This document shows, piece by piece, positions 8,026 to 15,148 of a stretch of DNA of 15,148 nucleotides (its first letter is position 1; each line of letters opens with the position of its first letter). The notes under the pieces are model-generated. The model saw only the letters and a program-made list of their open reading frames with translations, had not been told where the DNA came from and did no database searches. The translations under genes were made by a program, and so were the position numbers. The stretch comes from GCA-003244245 sp035276605 (GTDB lineage: Bacteria > Actinomycetota > Actinomycetes > Mycobacteriales > Pseudonocardiaceae), in contig DATELN010000027.1 of assembly GCA_035276605.1 (NCBI GenBank), forward strand, positions 1 to 15,148, in the 5' to 3' direction.

Positions 8026-8114
8026 TTTGACCGGTGAGCCAGCGCAGATGCGGGAGCATCCGCTGGTCGGCGTGTCCCCTCTGCTCAGTCCTGTCAGCAC
8101 TGCCGGTGCCGGCC

Positions 8115-8600
8115 TTACGGCCGCTCACCGGCGAGCCGACTGATCAGCCGTTGGTGCACGCTGGGCGGCAACAGGTGGCCAACGTCACCACCGTAGGTGG
8201 CGACCTCCTTAACCACCGAGCTGGACAGAAAGCTGTAGTGCGGTTTGCTCGGCAGGAACATCGTGTCCACGCCGGACAGCTGATAATTCAGCTGAGCCAT
8301 CTGCAGCTCGTAGTCGAAGTCGCTGACTGCGCGCAGCCCTTTCACGATCGTGGTGATTCCGTTGGCCGTGCAATAGTCCACGAGCAGCCCATGCCAGGAA
8401 TCCACGCGGATACCGGACAAATGTTCGGTGATCTCCTTGAGCATCGCTAAACGGTCGGACACCTCAAACAGGCAGTTCTTGGTCTTATTGATCATTACGG
8501 CGACGACAACCTCGTCGAATTGCCTGGCGGCTCGCTCGATGATGTCGAGATGCCCATTAGTGGCGGGGTCGTAAGAGCCGGGACATACCGCGCGTCTCAT
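8115..8600 (-). CDS. coaD: Phosphopantetheine adenylyltransferase
   Basis: CoaD transfers AMP from ATP to 4'-phosphopantetheine, the penultimate step of coenzyme A synthesis. The 161-residue protein has the usual length. It shows the nucleotidyltransferase motif TNGH in CPGSYDPATNGHLDIIERAA, the KGLRAVSDFDYELQMA stretch that lines the substrate pocket, and the C-terminal YSFLSSSVVKEVA motif. The ATG at 8600 is chosen because it gives the canonical N-terminus and forms an ATGA overlap with the rsmD stop. The frame stays open upstream to 8906, but that part is a shadow of rsmD. The sequence is fairly divergent from the M. tuberculosis enzyme (TNGH instead of TLGH, for example) but the active-site motifs are intact. 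Confidence 0.96.
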   Translation of the reverse strand: MRRAVCPGSYDPATNGHLDIIERAARQFDEVVVAVMINKTKNCLFEVSDRLAMLKEITEHLSGIRVDSWHGLLVDYCTANGITTIVKGLRAVSDFDYELQMAQLNYQLSGVDTMFLPSKPHYSFLSSSVVKEVATYGGDVGHLLPPSVHQRLISRLAGERP

Positions 8601-9208
8601 GGCGCGAAACCGTAGTACACCGCGGTGTCGCCATACCGCCGATTCGTGAGTGCGATTACACCGGCCGGCCAGACTGGCGGCCGCGCCCGAGCCGCGCGTT
8701 CCACGACGATTAGCGCCGCAGGAGCCAACCAACCACCGTTGACCAGCGCGCTCAACACCGCACTCACAGCATCGTCGTCGAGCGCGTAGGGCGGATCGGC
8801 AAACACCAGGTCGTAGGGATGGTCGGTGCCGCCGCGTAGAACCGCAAGCACATCCGCGGTGTTGACTTGAGTTCCCGGCAGGCCAAGCGCTGTCACATTC
8901 TGGCAAAGCACGGCGGTGGCGCGCCGATCGGATTCCACGAACCGGACGTGAACCGCCCCTCTCGATAGCGCCTCCAAGCCCAGCGCGCCGGACCCGGCGT
9001 AGAGGTCGAGGACCCGGGTTCCTTCGACATCCCGGCGGGCCTGCACGGCGCTGAATAGCGCCTCGCGCACGCGGTCGGACGTCGGCCGGGTGCCATGCGG
9101 CGGCACCGCCAGCCGCCGACCCCCGGCCACCCCTGCCACGATGCGCACCACATGACCATGGTGCCGCAGTAAGTCGCGATGCAGGCTATCGCATGCATCG
9201 CCACTCAC
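8597..9208 (-). CDS. rsmD: 16S rRNA (guanine(966)-N2)-methyltransferase RsmD
   Basis: RsmD methylates G966 of 16S rRNA in the assembled small subunit using S-adenosylmethionine. The protein shows RIVAGVAGGRRLAVPP, TRPTSDRVREALFS, the cofactor-binding motif VLDLYAGSGALGLEALSRGA, and the catalytic motif DLVFADPPY. The family usually starts close to RIVAG. Here the GTG at 9208 is preceded by GAGGAG with a 5-base spacer, which favours a 203-residue product carrying about 20 extra N-terminal residues; a GTG at 9151 or 9148 would give the shorter form but lacks a ribosome binding site. The gene starts 9 bases after the pyc stop and overlaps coaD by 4 bases (ATGA), so all three are likely co-translated. 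Confidence 0.95.
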   Translation of the reverse strand: MSGDACDSLHRDLLRHHGHVVRIVAGVAGGRRLAVPPHGTRPTSDRVREALFSAVQARRDVEGTRVLDLYAGSGALGLEALSRGAVHVRFVESDRRATAVLCQNVTALGLPGTQVNTADVLAVLRGGTDHPYDLVFADPPYALDDDAVSAVLSALVNGGWLAPAALIVVERAARARPPVWPAGVIALTNRRYGDTAVYYGFAP

Positions 9209-9213
9209 GGGGG

Positions 9214-9219
9214 CTCCTC
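9214..9219 (-). promoter_or_regulatory. rsmD ribosome binding site overlapping the pyc stop codon
   Basis: GAGGAG on the minus strand is followed by five C residues and the GTG at 9208. It overlaps the pyc stop (9218-9220), a typical coupling arrangement, and decides the longer rsmD start. Confidence 0.65.
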
Positions 9220-12200
9220 AGCCCAGTTCGAGGATCAGGTCGCCACCTTCGACCTGCTGGACTGATTTGATCGCTAGACGCGCTACCGTGCCGCCGGCGG
9301 CGGCGGTAATGCCGGCCTCCATCTTCATCGCCTCGATGGTGGCTACCGTCTGGCCGGCGGACACGGTGTCGCCTTCGGCCACTTGCAGGGTGACCACTCC
9401 GGCGAACGGTGCCGCCACGTGCTTGCTGTTGGCTCGGTCAGCCTTCTCTGCGACGGGGACTGTGGAAGCGACCGAGCGGTCCCGGACCTGCAGCGGCCGC
9501 ATCTGCCCGTTGAGGGTGCACAGCACGGTGCGCATACCCCGCTCGTCGACGTCTCCGATCGCCTGCAGCTGGATCAGCAGCCGCACACCTGGATCGAGAT
9601 CCACGGCGTATTCGTAGCCGGGACGCAACCCGTAGAAAAATTCCTCGCTGCACAGCACCGAGGTGTCCCCGTAGGTCTCACGATGGCGTTCGAACTCTGC
9701 GGTCGGACCGGGAAACAGCAGACGGTTGAGAGTACGCGCGCGATCTTCCTTCAACCCCTGCCGGTCCTGCGAAGACAGCTCCGCTATTCCGCGCGGACCA
9801 CTGCGACCCTTCAGGGCCTTGCTGCGCAGCGGCTCGGGCCACCCGCCCGGAGGAATACCAAGCTCGCCGTGCAGGAAACCGATCACCGAGTCGGGGATGT
9901 CGTAACGGGCCGGGTCAGACTCGAAGTTTTTCGGTTCGACTCCCGCCCCGACCAGATGCAGCGCTAGATCACCCACGACCTTGGACGACGGGGTCACCTT
10001 CACCAGCCGCCCAAGCATCCGGTCGGCGGCCGCATAGGCCTCTTCGATCTGTTCGAAGCGATCCGCCAGACCCAGAGCCACGGCTTGCTGGCGCAGGTTG
10101 GACAGCTGACCGCCGGGGATTTCGTGGTGATACACCCGCCCGGTGGGGGAGGCCAGGCCAGATTCGAAAGGCGCGTAGACCTTGCGCACCAGTTCCCAGT
10201 ACGGCTCCAGATCGCAGACCGCCTGCAGATCCAACCCGGTGTTGCGGTCGGTGTGGTCGGTGGCCGCGACGAGCGCGGACAGCGACGGCTGCGATGTGGT
10301 GCCAGCCATAGAAGCCGTAGCAGCGTCGACCGCATCCACCCCGGCGTCGATTGCCGCGAGCAAGGTCGCGAGCTGCCCACCCGGCGTGTCGTGGGTGTGC
10401 AGGTGCACCGGGAGATCGAACCTCCTGCGCAGTGCGGCTACCAGCGTCCGGGCGGCGGGCGGGCGCAACAGCCCGGCCATGTCCTTGATGCCCAGCACGT
10501 GCGCGCCGGCCTCGACGATCTGTTCGGCCAGCCGCAGGTAGTAGTCCAACGTGTACAGCTTCTCGCCGGGATCAGACAGGTCGGCCGTGTAGCACAGCGC
10601 AACCTCGGCGACCGCCCGGCCGGTCTCGCGCACTGCGTCGATGGCCGGGCGCATCTGAGAGACGTCGTTGAGCGCGTCGAAGATCCGGAAGATGTCCAAC
10701 CCGGTCTCGACGGCCTCCTCGATGAAGGCGGCGGTCACCTCCGTCGGGTACGGCGTGTAGCCCACCGTGTTGCGCCCGCGCAGCAACATCTGCAGGCAGA
10801 TGTTGGGTATCACCTCCCGCAGCGCGGCCAGCCGCTCCCACGGGTCCTCGGCGAGGAAGCGCAGCGCGACGTCGTACGTCGCGCCACCCCAGCACTCTAG
10901 CGACAGCAGCTGCGGGGTCATCCGGGCGACATGCGGACCCACGGCGACGAGGTCCCGGCTGCGTACCCGGGTGGCCAGCAGCGACTGGTGGGCATCCCGG
11001 AAGGTGGTTTCGGTGACGCCGACTCCGGTTTGGGCCCGTAACCACCGCGCGAACTCCTCCGGGCCCAGGGTGAGCAGCCGGTGGCGGGAGCCGGTAGGTG
11101 GTCGAGTGTCCAGATCGAGCGGCGGCAGCTTGCTCACCGGATCGACCAGATCAGGGGGGTCACCGTGCGGCCGGTTCACGGTGATCTCTCCGAGATAGGT
11201 CAGCAGCCGGGTTCCCCGGTCCGCGGACTGCCGGGCGGTGAGCAGGTGCGGGCGTTGCTCGATGAAGGAGGTGGTGACGTTGCCCGCCATGAAGTCCGGC
11301 TCGTCGAGTAGCGCCAGTAGGAACGGAATGTTGGTGGCCACCCCGCGGATCCGGAATTCGGCCAGCGCCCGCCGGGCTCGGCGCACCGCAGTAGGAAAGT
11401 CGCGCCCCCGGCAGGTCAGCTTGACCAGCAGGGAGTCGAAGTGTGCGCTGATCTGGGCACCTGTTTGCATGGTGCCGCCGTCGAGGCGGATCCCGGCACC
11501 GCTGGCAGAACGGTACGCGGTGACCGTTCCGATGTCCGGACGGAACTCGTTGGCCGGGTCCTCGGTGGTGATCCGGCACTGCAGAGCGGCCCCATGCGGA
11601 ACGATCATGTCCTGGTGCAGCCCGAGGTCGGTCAGTGTCTCACCGGCCGCGATTCGTAGCTGGGCAATGACCAGGTCAATATCCGTGATCTCCTCGGTCA
11701 CCGTGTGCTCGACCTGGATCCGCGGGTTCATCTCGATGAACACGTGGCGACCACCGCGGTCAACGAGGAACTCCACGGTGCCAGCGTTGACGTAGCCGAT
11801 GTGCCGGGCGAAGGTGACCGCGTCGGCGCAGATCCGTTGTCGCAGGTCGGGGTCTAGGTTGGGCGCGGGCGCCACTTCCACAACCTTCTGGTGTCGCCGC
11901 TGCACCGAGCAGTCCCGTTCGTAGAGGTGGATGACGTCGCCGAGCGGATCAGCGAGGATCTGCACCTCGATATGACGGGGATCGATAACCGCCTGCTCCA
12001 GGAACACGGTGGGATCACCGAACGCCGACTCGGCTTCCCGGCTGGCCACCTCCAACGCCATGCGCAGACCACTGGGCTCGGTGACTCGGCGCATGCCGCG
12101 GCCACCGCCGCCAGCGACGGCTTTGACGAAAACCGGGAATCCGATCTCGCCAGCGGCGGCCATCAATTTGTTGATGTCGGCGGAGGGGGCGCTTGACGCC

Positions 12201-12595
12201 AGGACCGGCACGCCCGCCTCATGGGCCGCGGCCACCGCCCGCGACTTGTTTCCCGCCAGCGCCAGCACAGCGGGAGGCGGCCCGACGAAGGTAATCCCGG
12301 CCTGCCGGCAGGCCATAGCCAGCTTCGGGTTCTCCGACAGGAAACCGTAACCGGGGTAGATCGCATCAGCTCCAGCGCGCTGAGCGGCTCGGATGATTTC
12401 CGACACCGACAGGTACGCCCGTACCGGATGGCCTTTCTGCCCGATCTGGTAGGCCTCGTTGGCTTTGAGCCGGTGCTCGGAGTTGCGGTCCTCGTAAGGA
12501 AACACCGCGACCGTCTGGCAACCCAGTTCGTAGGCGGCCCGAAACGCGCGGATCGCGATCTCTCCGCGGTTGGCGACCAGCACCTTGCGAAACAC
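9218..12595 (-). CDS. pyc: Pyruvate carboxylase, single-chain
   Basis: The biotin enzyme carboxylates pyruvate to oxaloacetate, feeding the citrate cycle and gluconeogenesis. The 1125-residue protein has the full single-chain order. The biotin carboxylase domain (about 1-455) starts VFRKVLVANRGEIA and carries GGGGRGMR and EMNPRIQVEHTVTEE. The carboxyltransferase domain (about 525-810) carries TFRDAHQSLLATR near 533, the carbamylated-lysine motif LGIKDMAG near 703 and the metal-binding HLHTHDT near 730. The C-terminal biotinyl domain carries EAMKM with the biotinylated Lys1091. The GTG at 12595 is chosen because it matches the family start and has AAGGGAG 7 bases upstream; the frame remains open to 12751 but that part is non-coding. 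It is probably the first gene of the long minus-strand operon, since the next gene upstream is divergent. Confidence 0.98.
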   Translation of the reverse strand: MFRKVLVANRGEIAIRAFRAAYELGCQTVAVFPYEDRNSEHRLKANEAYQIGQKGHPVRAYLSVSEIIRAAQRAGADAIYPGYGFLSENPKLAMACRQAGITFVGPPPAVLALAGNKSRAVAAAHEAGVPVLASSAPSADINKLMAAAGEIGFPVFVKAVAGGGGRGMRRVTEPSGLRMALEVASREAESAFGDPTVFLEQAVIDPRHIEVQILADPLGDVIHLYERDCSVQRRHQKVVEVAPAPNLDPDLRQRICADAVTFARHIGYVNAGTVEFLVDRGGRHVFIEMNPRIQVEHTVTEEITDIDLVIAQLRIAAGETLTDLGLHQDMIVPHGAALQCRITTEDPANEFRPDIGTVTAYRSASGAGIRLDGGTMQTGAQISAHFDSLLVKLTCRGRDFPTAVRRARRALAEFRIRGVATNIPFLLALLDEPDFMAGNVTTSFIEQRPHLLTARQSADRGTRLLTYLGEITVNRPHGDPPDLVDPVSKLPPLDLDTRPPTGSRHRLLTLGPEEFARWLRAQTGVGVTETTFRDAHQSLLATRVRSRDLVAVGPHVARMTPQLLSLECWGGATYDVALRFLAEDPWERLAALREVIPNICLQMLLRGRNTVGYTPYPTEVTAAFIEEAVETGLDIFRIFDALNDVSQMRPAIDAVRETGRAVAEVALCYTADLSDPGEKLYTLDYYLRLAEQIVEAGAHVLGIKDMAGLLRPPAARTLVAALRRRFDLPVHLHTHDTPGGQLATLLAAIDAGVDAVDAATASMAGTTSQPSLSALVAATDHTDRNTGLDLQAVCDLEPYWELVRKVYAPFESGLASPTGRVYHHEIPGGQLSNLRQQAVALGLADRFEQIEEAYAAADRMLGRLVKVTPSSKVVGDLALHLVGAGVEPKNFESDPARYDIPDSVIGFLHGELGIPPGGWPEPLRSKALKGRSGPRGIAELSSQDRQGLKEDRARTLNRLLFPGPTAEFERHRETYGDTSVLCSEEFFYGLRPGYEYAVDLDPGVRLLIQLQAIGDVDERGMRTVLCTLNGQMRPLQVRDRSVASTVPVAEKADRANSKHVAAPFAGVVTLQVAEGDTVSAGQTVATIEAMKMEAGITAAAGGTVARLAIKSVQQVEGGDLILELG

Positions 12596-12602
12596 GTGCC
12601 AG

Positions 12603-12609
12603 CTCCCTT
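12603..12609 (-). promoter_or_regulatory. pyc ribosome binding site
   Basis: AAGGGAG on the minus strand is followed by a 7-base spacer and the GTG at 12595. It decides the pyc start within a frame that stays open about 150 bases further upstream. Confidence 0.7.
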
Positions 12610-12742
12610 CCCATGGCCGGTCCGGTCGGGATTGTCTTTGCCGCATCATCGCAGTTCGTAGCCGCAAGTGGGGATGTTCGATTCGCCACGTGCGAGGTTG
12701 CTGCCGCGCGCGGGTCCGGCGGGGTATCAAGGAGATGGCAGG

Positions 12743-12748
12743 AAAGGA
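12743..12748 (+). promoter_or_regulatory. Ribosome binding site of the membrane-protein gene
   Basis: AAAGGA is followed by a 7-base spacer and the ATG at 12756. It favours this start over the in-frame ATG at 12735. Confidence 0.55.
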
Positions 12749-12755
12749 CACGGCT

Positions 12756-13523
12756 ATGGGCGCAGCGCGGTACCACCGTTACTACCGTCGAGGCGTGGGA
12801 TGGCGAGGGGCAGGCCCGCTGTCGGTACTGCTGTTCGCAGTGATTGTGGCCGGTGCTGGCGTGCTCGCCGCGGCGCTGTTGGCCGCGCTGGCGCTCACCG
12901 GGGGCTTGGTGTTTGGAGTGGGCTCGATCGTCGTGCTGCATCAGTTGCGCCGCCGCTATCGCCGGGCGCTGTACCGGCAACAGCCAGTGGCGACTGCATC
13001 AACGCCACCCGTCAGCCGAATCACACCAGGTCCGGACTGGCGTGCTAGCCGTGCCCAGTTCGCTGTCTTGCGCAGCGAGTATGGCCAGTTCGAATGTGAC
13101 CCGCTGGCGGTGTTACGGCTTCCGGCGCTGACCGATGTGACAGTGCCCTCCACCGGGCGGTTCGTGGACGCCTTCGCCGAGGCGCAGGCGCTGGATACCG
13201 AGACCGAACCACCGCCCGAGCACCGCGCGCGTTACGCCAAGGCGGTGGATGCGGCGTGGCGTGCTTGGCAGGCCGCTCGAGACGCGGCCGAACGTATCCG
13301 TCTGGCGGGTATCCCGGAACAGGAGCGGGTGACGGTGCAACGGGCCATCAAGCTGCTCACTATGGCGCGGGACTCAGACCACGACGCCGAGCGCATCGCC
13401 GCCTACGCCAAGGCTCGCGCGGAACTGGCGAAGCTGGACCGCGCCGGCACCCTGCGACTGCCGCCGGCGGCGGTGGCGGCGCTGGAGGCGGCCTCCCGCG
13501 GCCAATTACCTGCGGGTCGCTAG
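12756..13523 (+). CDS. Hypothetical membrane protein, two N-terminal transmembrane segments and a helical cytoplasmic domain
   Basis: I do not recognise a named family. The 255-residue product starts with a basic, Tyr/Arg-rich stretch (RYHRYYRRGVGWRG), followed by about 40 hydrophobic residues (21-61) that can form two closely spaced membrane segments, then QLRRRYRRALYRQQ, a positive patch that by the positive-inside rule places the C-terminal domain in the cytoplasm. Residues 70-95 are Pro/Thr/Ser-rich linker. The rest is an Ala/Glu/Arg-rich helical domain including DAAWRAWQAARDAAERIRLAG and a final Leu/Ala-rich helix. The ATG at 12756 is chosen because AAAGGA lies 7 bases upstream; an ATG at 12735 sits immediately after AAGGAG, too close for it. 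It is the only plus-strand gene here. Its stop shares the bases CTAG with the stop of the PIN remnant on the other strand. Composition is like the surroundings and the helical pattern supports real coding. Confidence 0.8.
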   Translation: MGAARYHRYYRRGVGWRGAGPLSVLLFAVIVAGAGVLAAALLAALALTGGLVFGVGSIVVLHQLRRRYRRALYRQQPVATASTPPVSRITPGPDWRASRAQFAVLRSEYGQFECDPLAVLRLPALTDVTVPSTGRFVDAFAEAQALDTETEPPPEHRARYAKAVDAAWRAWQAARDAAERIRLAGIPEQERVTVQRAIKLLTMARDSDHDAERIAAYAKARAELAKLDRAGTLRLPPAAVAALEAASRGQLPAGR

Positions 13524-13737
13524 ACCGAAACCACGACCGTCTCGACCCCAAGCGTGTCGAGCAGGCGTCGTAGATCGTCGGGATCGCTGGTCAGTACCCG
13601 ATCACCGGGGGCGAGCCCGAGACACGACGTGGGCGTCGACCACGTCACAAATGTGGGCGGCCCCCAACAGCGCACCCAGGCGTTTACCGGTGTCGAGGTC
13701 CAACGGTGGGGCCGCTATCCAGTGGCTCCAGAGACGA
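13520..13737 (-). pseudogene. C-terminal remnant of a VapC-like PIN-domain toxin, truncated and frameshifted
   Basis: Two minus-strand frames together read like the second half of a PIN-domain ribonuclease of the VapC type. The first (about 13737 to 13605) gives RRLWSHWIAAPPLDLDTGKR, then LGALLGAAHICDVVDAHVV, with the acidic residue of the DVVDAHVV motif, then stops at 13602-13604. The second (about 13630 to 13520) gives LGLAPGDRVLTSDPDDLRRL and a final LLDTLGVETVVVSV before TAG at 13520-13522; it contains the later conserved TSD motif. A shift of reading frame near 13620-13630 is needed to join them. The N-terminal half with the first catalytic Asp is missing, and no antitoxin gene is nearby, so the product would be inactive. 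VapC proteins are usually 125-140 residues; about 75 remain here. Recognition rests on motif order only. Confidence 0.65.
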
Positions 13738-13781
13738 CGGGGACCCGCCGGCAAAGGAAACGGGGGCGGCGGGTCCCCGTC
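13736..13781 (-). terminator. Strong hairpin at the recG stop codon, probable terminator
   Basis: A perfect 15-base-pair inverted repeat (13736-13750 with 13767-13781) surrounds a 16-base loop. It begins within the recG stop codon (13780-13782). No U-tract follows on the minus strand, so it would be the tail-less type common in actinobacteria. It marks the boundary between recG and the PIN remnant. Confidence 0.6.
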
Positions 13782-15148
13782 ACACCTTGTACAGGAACTC
13801 GGCACGCTGCTCGTCGAGCAAGTCCCCGGTCAGCCGGGCCAGCTCAGGGTGGGCGGTGAGGTCCGGATCGGACTGGATCAGCTGCGTAGCGGCCTGCCGC
13901 GCCACCATGATCAGGTCTTCGTCGCGCAGCAGGGACAGCAGTTTGAGCCCGGAACGGCGGCCAGACTGCATAGCGCCCAGCACGTCGCCCTCCCGGCGCA
14001 GTTCCAGATCCAGCCTGGCCAGCTCGAAACCGTCGCTGGTGGCGGCGACCGCGTCGAGCCGTTCCCGGGCGGCGGAGCCGGGCGGCGAGTCGGTCACCAG
14101 CAGGCACAGTCCAGGATGCGCGCCGCGGCCAACCCGGCCACGCAACTGGTGCAGCTGGCTGATCCCGAACTGCTGCGCATCCATGATCACCATGACGGTG
14201 GCGTTGGGCACGTCCACTCCGACCTCGACGACGGTGGTAGCCACCAGCACATCGATTTCACCTGAAGCGAAAGACCGCATCGCGGCGTCTTTGTCGTCTC
14301 CGGGCAGGCGGCCGTGCAGAATCCCCAACCGCAGCGACGCCAGCGGGCCTTCCGCAAGCTGCGGAGCCAACTCCAGAACCGCCAGCGGCGGCCGCGTGTC
14401 ATCCTCGCCATCCTGGCCGTTTGGCGCGCCCTCACTGGCAGCGTCCTCCCCACCGATGCGGGGGCACACCACGTAAGCCTGCCGGCCGGCGGCGACCTCC
14501 TCGGTGATTCGCTGCCATACCCGGTCCAACCAGCTCGGTTTCTCCCCGACCGGCACCACCGTGGTGGAGATCGTGGACCGGCCGTGGGGCAGCTCGCGCA
14601 GCGCGGAGACCTCCAAGTCGCCGTAGACGGTCATCGCGACGGTGCGTGGGATCGGCGTCGCGGTCATCACCAGGACATGCGGGCTGGTGCCATCGAGTGC
14701 CCGGGCGCGCAGCGCATCGCGCTGCTCGACGCCGAAGCGGTGCTGCTCGTCGACTACTACTAAGCCCAGGTCCGCAAAGGACACCCGGTCCTGAATCAGG
14801 GCGTGCGTGCCCACCACGATCCCGGCCGCGCCGCTGGCCGCGTCCAGCAGCGCCTGCTTGCGAGCCCGGGCCGGCATCGAGCCGGTGAGCAACGCTGTCC
14901 GGGTGGCCTGCTGGGCCGAGCCCAGCTCGCCGGCACGGCCATGCGCGCCCAGCATCTCTTGCAAGGACCGGGCGTGCTGGGCAGCGAGCACCTCGGTGGG
15001 CGCCAGCAGCGCGGCCTGCCGCCCCGCGTCGACGACCTGCAGCATCGCGCGCAGCGCCACCACGGTCTTGCCGGATCCGACCTCACCTTGCAGCAGCCGG
15101 TTCATTGGATGCTCACCGGCCAGCTCAGCGGCCAGCACCGCGCCCACG
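13780..15148 (-). CDS. recG: ATP-dependent DNA helicase RecG, C-terminal part (runs off right edge)
   Basis: RecG is a superfamily 2 helicase that regresses stalled replication forks and acts on branched recombination intermediates. The visible 455 residues cover the two helicase lobes and C-terminus; the N-terminal wedge domain lies outside the window. Motif I is LLQGEVGSGKT, motif II is DEQH in VVDEQHRFGVEQRDALRARA, motif III is VMTATPIPRT, and the later motifs include VATTVVEVGVDVPNA and QLHQLRGRVGRG. The C-terminal region LRREGDVLGAMQSGRRSGLK matches the RecG family. Between the lobes there is an acidic insert (about EDAASEGAPNGQDGEDD), a probable flexible loop of the kind seen in actinobacterial RecG. 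The frame is open at the right edge, and the first in-frame GTG seen there is not the true start. It ends in TGA at 13780, directly followed by the hairpin. Confidence 0.97.
   Translation of the reverse strand, partial: VGAVLAAELAGEHPMNRLLQGEVGSGKTVVALRAMLQVVDAGRQAALLAPTEVLAAQHARSLQEMLGAHGRAGELGSAQQATRTALLTGSMPARARKQALLDAASGAAGIVVGTHALIQDRVSFADLGLVVVDEQHRFGVEQRDALRARALDGTSPHVLVMTATPIPRTVAMTVYGDLEVSALRELPHGRSTISTTVVPVGEKPSWLDRVWQRITEEVAAGRQAYVVCPRIGGEDAASEGAPNGQDGEDDTRPPLAVLELAPQLAEGPLASLRLGILHGRLPGDDKDAAMRSFASGEIDVLVATTVVEVGVDVPNATVMVIMDAQQFGISQLHQLRGRVGRGAHPGLCLLVTDSPPGSAARERLDAVAATSDGFELARLDLELRREGDVLGAMQSGRRSGLKLLSLLRDEDLIMVARQAATQLIQSDPDLTAHPELARLTGDLLDEQRAEFLYKV

Larger units (their letters stand above)
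12596..12755. promoter_or_regulatory. Divergent intergenic region between pyc and the membrane-protein gene
   Basis: These 160 bases separate two outward-facing genes, so promoters for both the pyc operon and the plus-strand gene are expected here. I could not find a pair of boxes close to the -35/-10 consensus on either strand, and I see no clear palindromic operator. The assignment rests on gene orientation alone. Confidence 0.35.

Noticed and set aside
8110..8123. Small stem-loop at the coaD stop (5-pair stem, 4-base loop)
   Set aside because: Too short and GC-rich by chance in this genome; no U-tract, and downstream genes are co-oriented and close.
8601..8906. Upstream extension of the coaD frame
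   Set aside because: Arg/Cys-rich translation that is a shadow of rsmD; the ATG at 8600 gives the canonical CoaD N-terminus.
12596..12751. Upstream extension of the pyc frame, and the 204-codon minus frame at 12366-12980
   Set aside because: The extension precedes a strong ribosome binding site and the family start; the other frame is a shadow of pyc and the divergent gene without motifs.
1..15148. tRNA or rRNA genes, CRISPR arrays, insertion sequences, riboswitches, phage genes
   Set aside because: None seen by eye on either strand; direct repeats noticed belong to coding coiled coils. Dedicated covariance-model searches were not possible.

Overview
The window is high-GC chromosomal DNA from an actinobacterium, most likely of the Mycobacteriales/Pseudonocardiales group. 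The evidence is the order of housekeeping genes (recG, pyc, rsmD, coaD, a SepIVA-type DivIVA gene, a DUF177 gene, rpmF, rnc, mutM, acyP, smc), the frequent GTG and TTG starts, and sequences that resemble but clearly differ from those of Mycobacterium tuberculosis. I cannot name a genus from sequence alone.

Layout. Nearly everything is on the minus strand, so transcription runs from right to left. At the right edge is the C-terminal part of recG, closed by a strong hairpin that begins inside its stop codon. Next, 13520-13737 holds a frameshifted C-terminal remnant of a PIN-domain (VapC-like) toxin. The only plus-strand gene (12756-13523) encodes a small membrane protein of unknown function, divergent from pyc. 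From pyc (start 12595) leftward, eleven genes follow with spacings from a 10-base overlap to about 90 bases and look like one long operon: pyc, rsmD, coaD, sepIVA-like, DUF177, rpmF, rnc, mutM, acyP, a fused aminodeoxychorismate synthase (pabAB), and smc, which runs off the left edge.

How the genes fit together. The block mixes central metabolism (pyruvate carboxylase, CoA synthesis), ribosome and RNA maturation (RsmD, the DUF177-L32 pair, RNase III), DNA repair and chromosome organisation (MutM, SMC, RecG) and growth/septation (SepIVA type). This is a conserved actinobacterial neighbourhood. The gene that does not belong to the usual set is pabAB. It sits between acyP and smc, has visibly lower GC than its neighbours in the lines I counted, and overlaps the smc start by 10 bases.

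I found no tRNA, rRNA, CRISPR array, insertion sequence, phage gene or riboswitch. There is no stretch longer than 300 bases without a gene or gene remnant. I did not find a convincing undescribed multi-gene system. The observations most worth a second look are the inserted pabAB, the decayed PIN toxin with its hairpin, and the orphan membrane protein.
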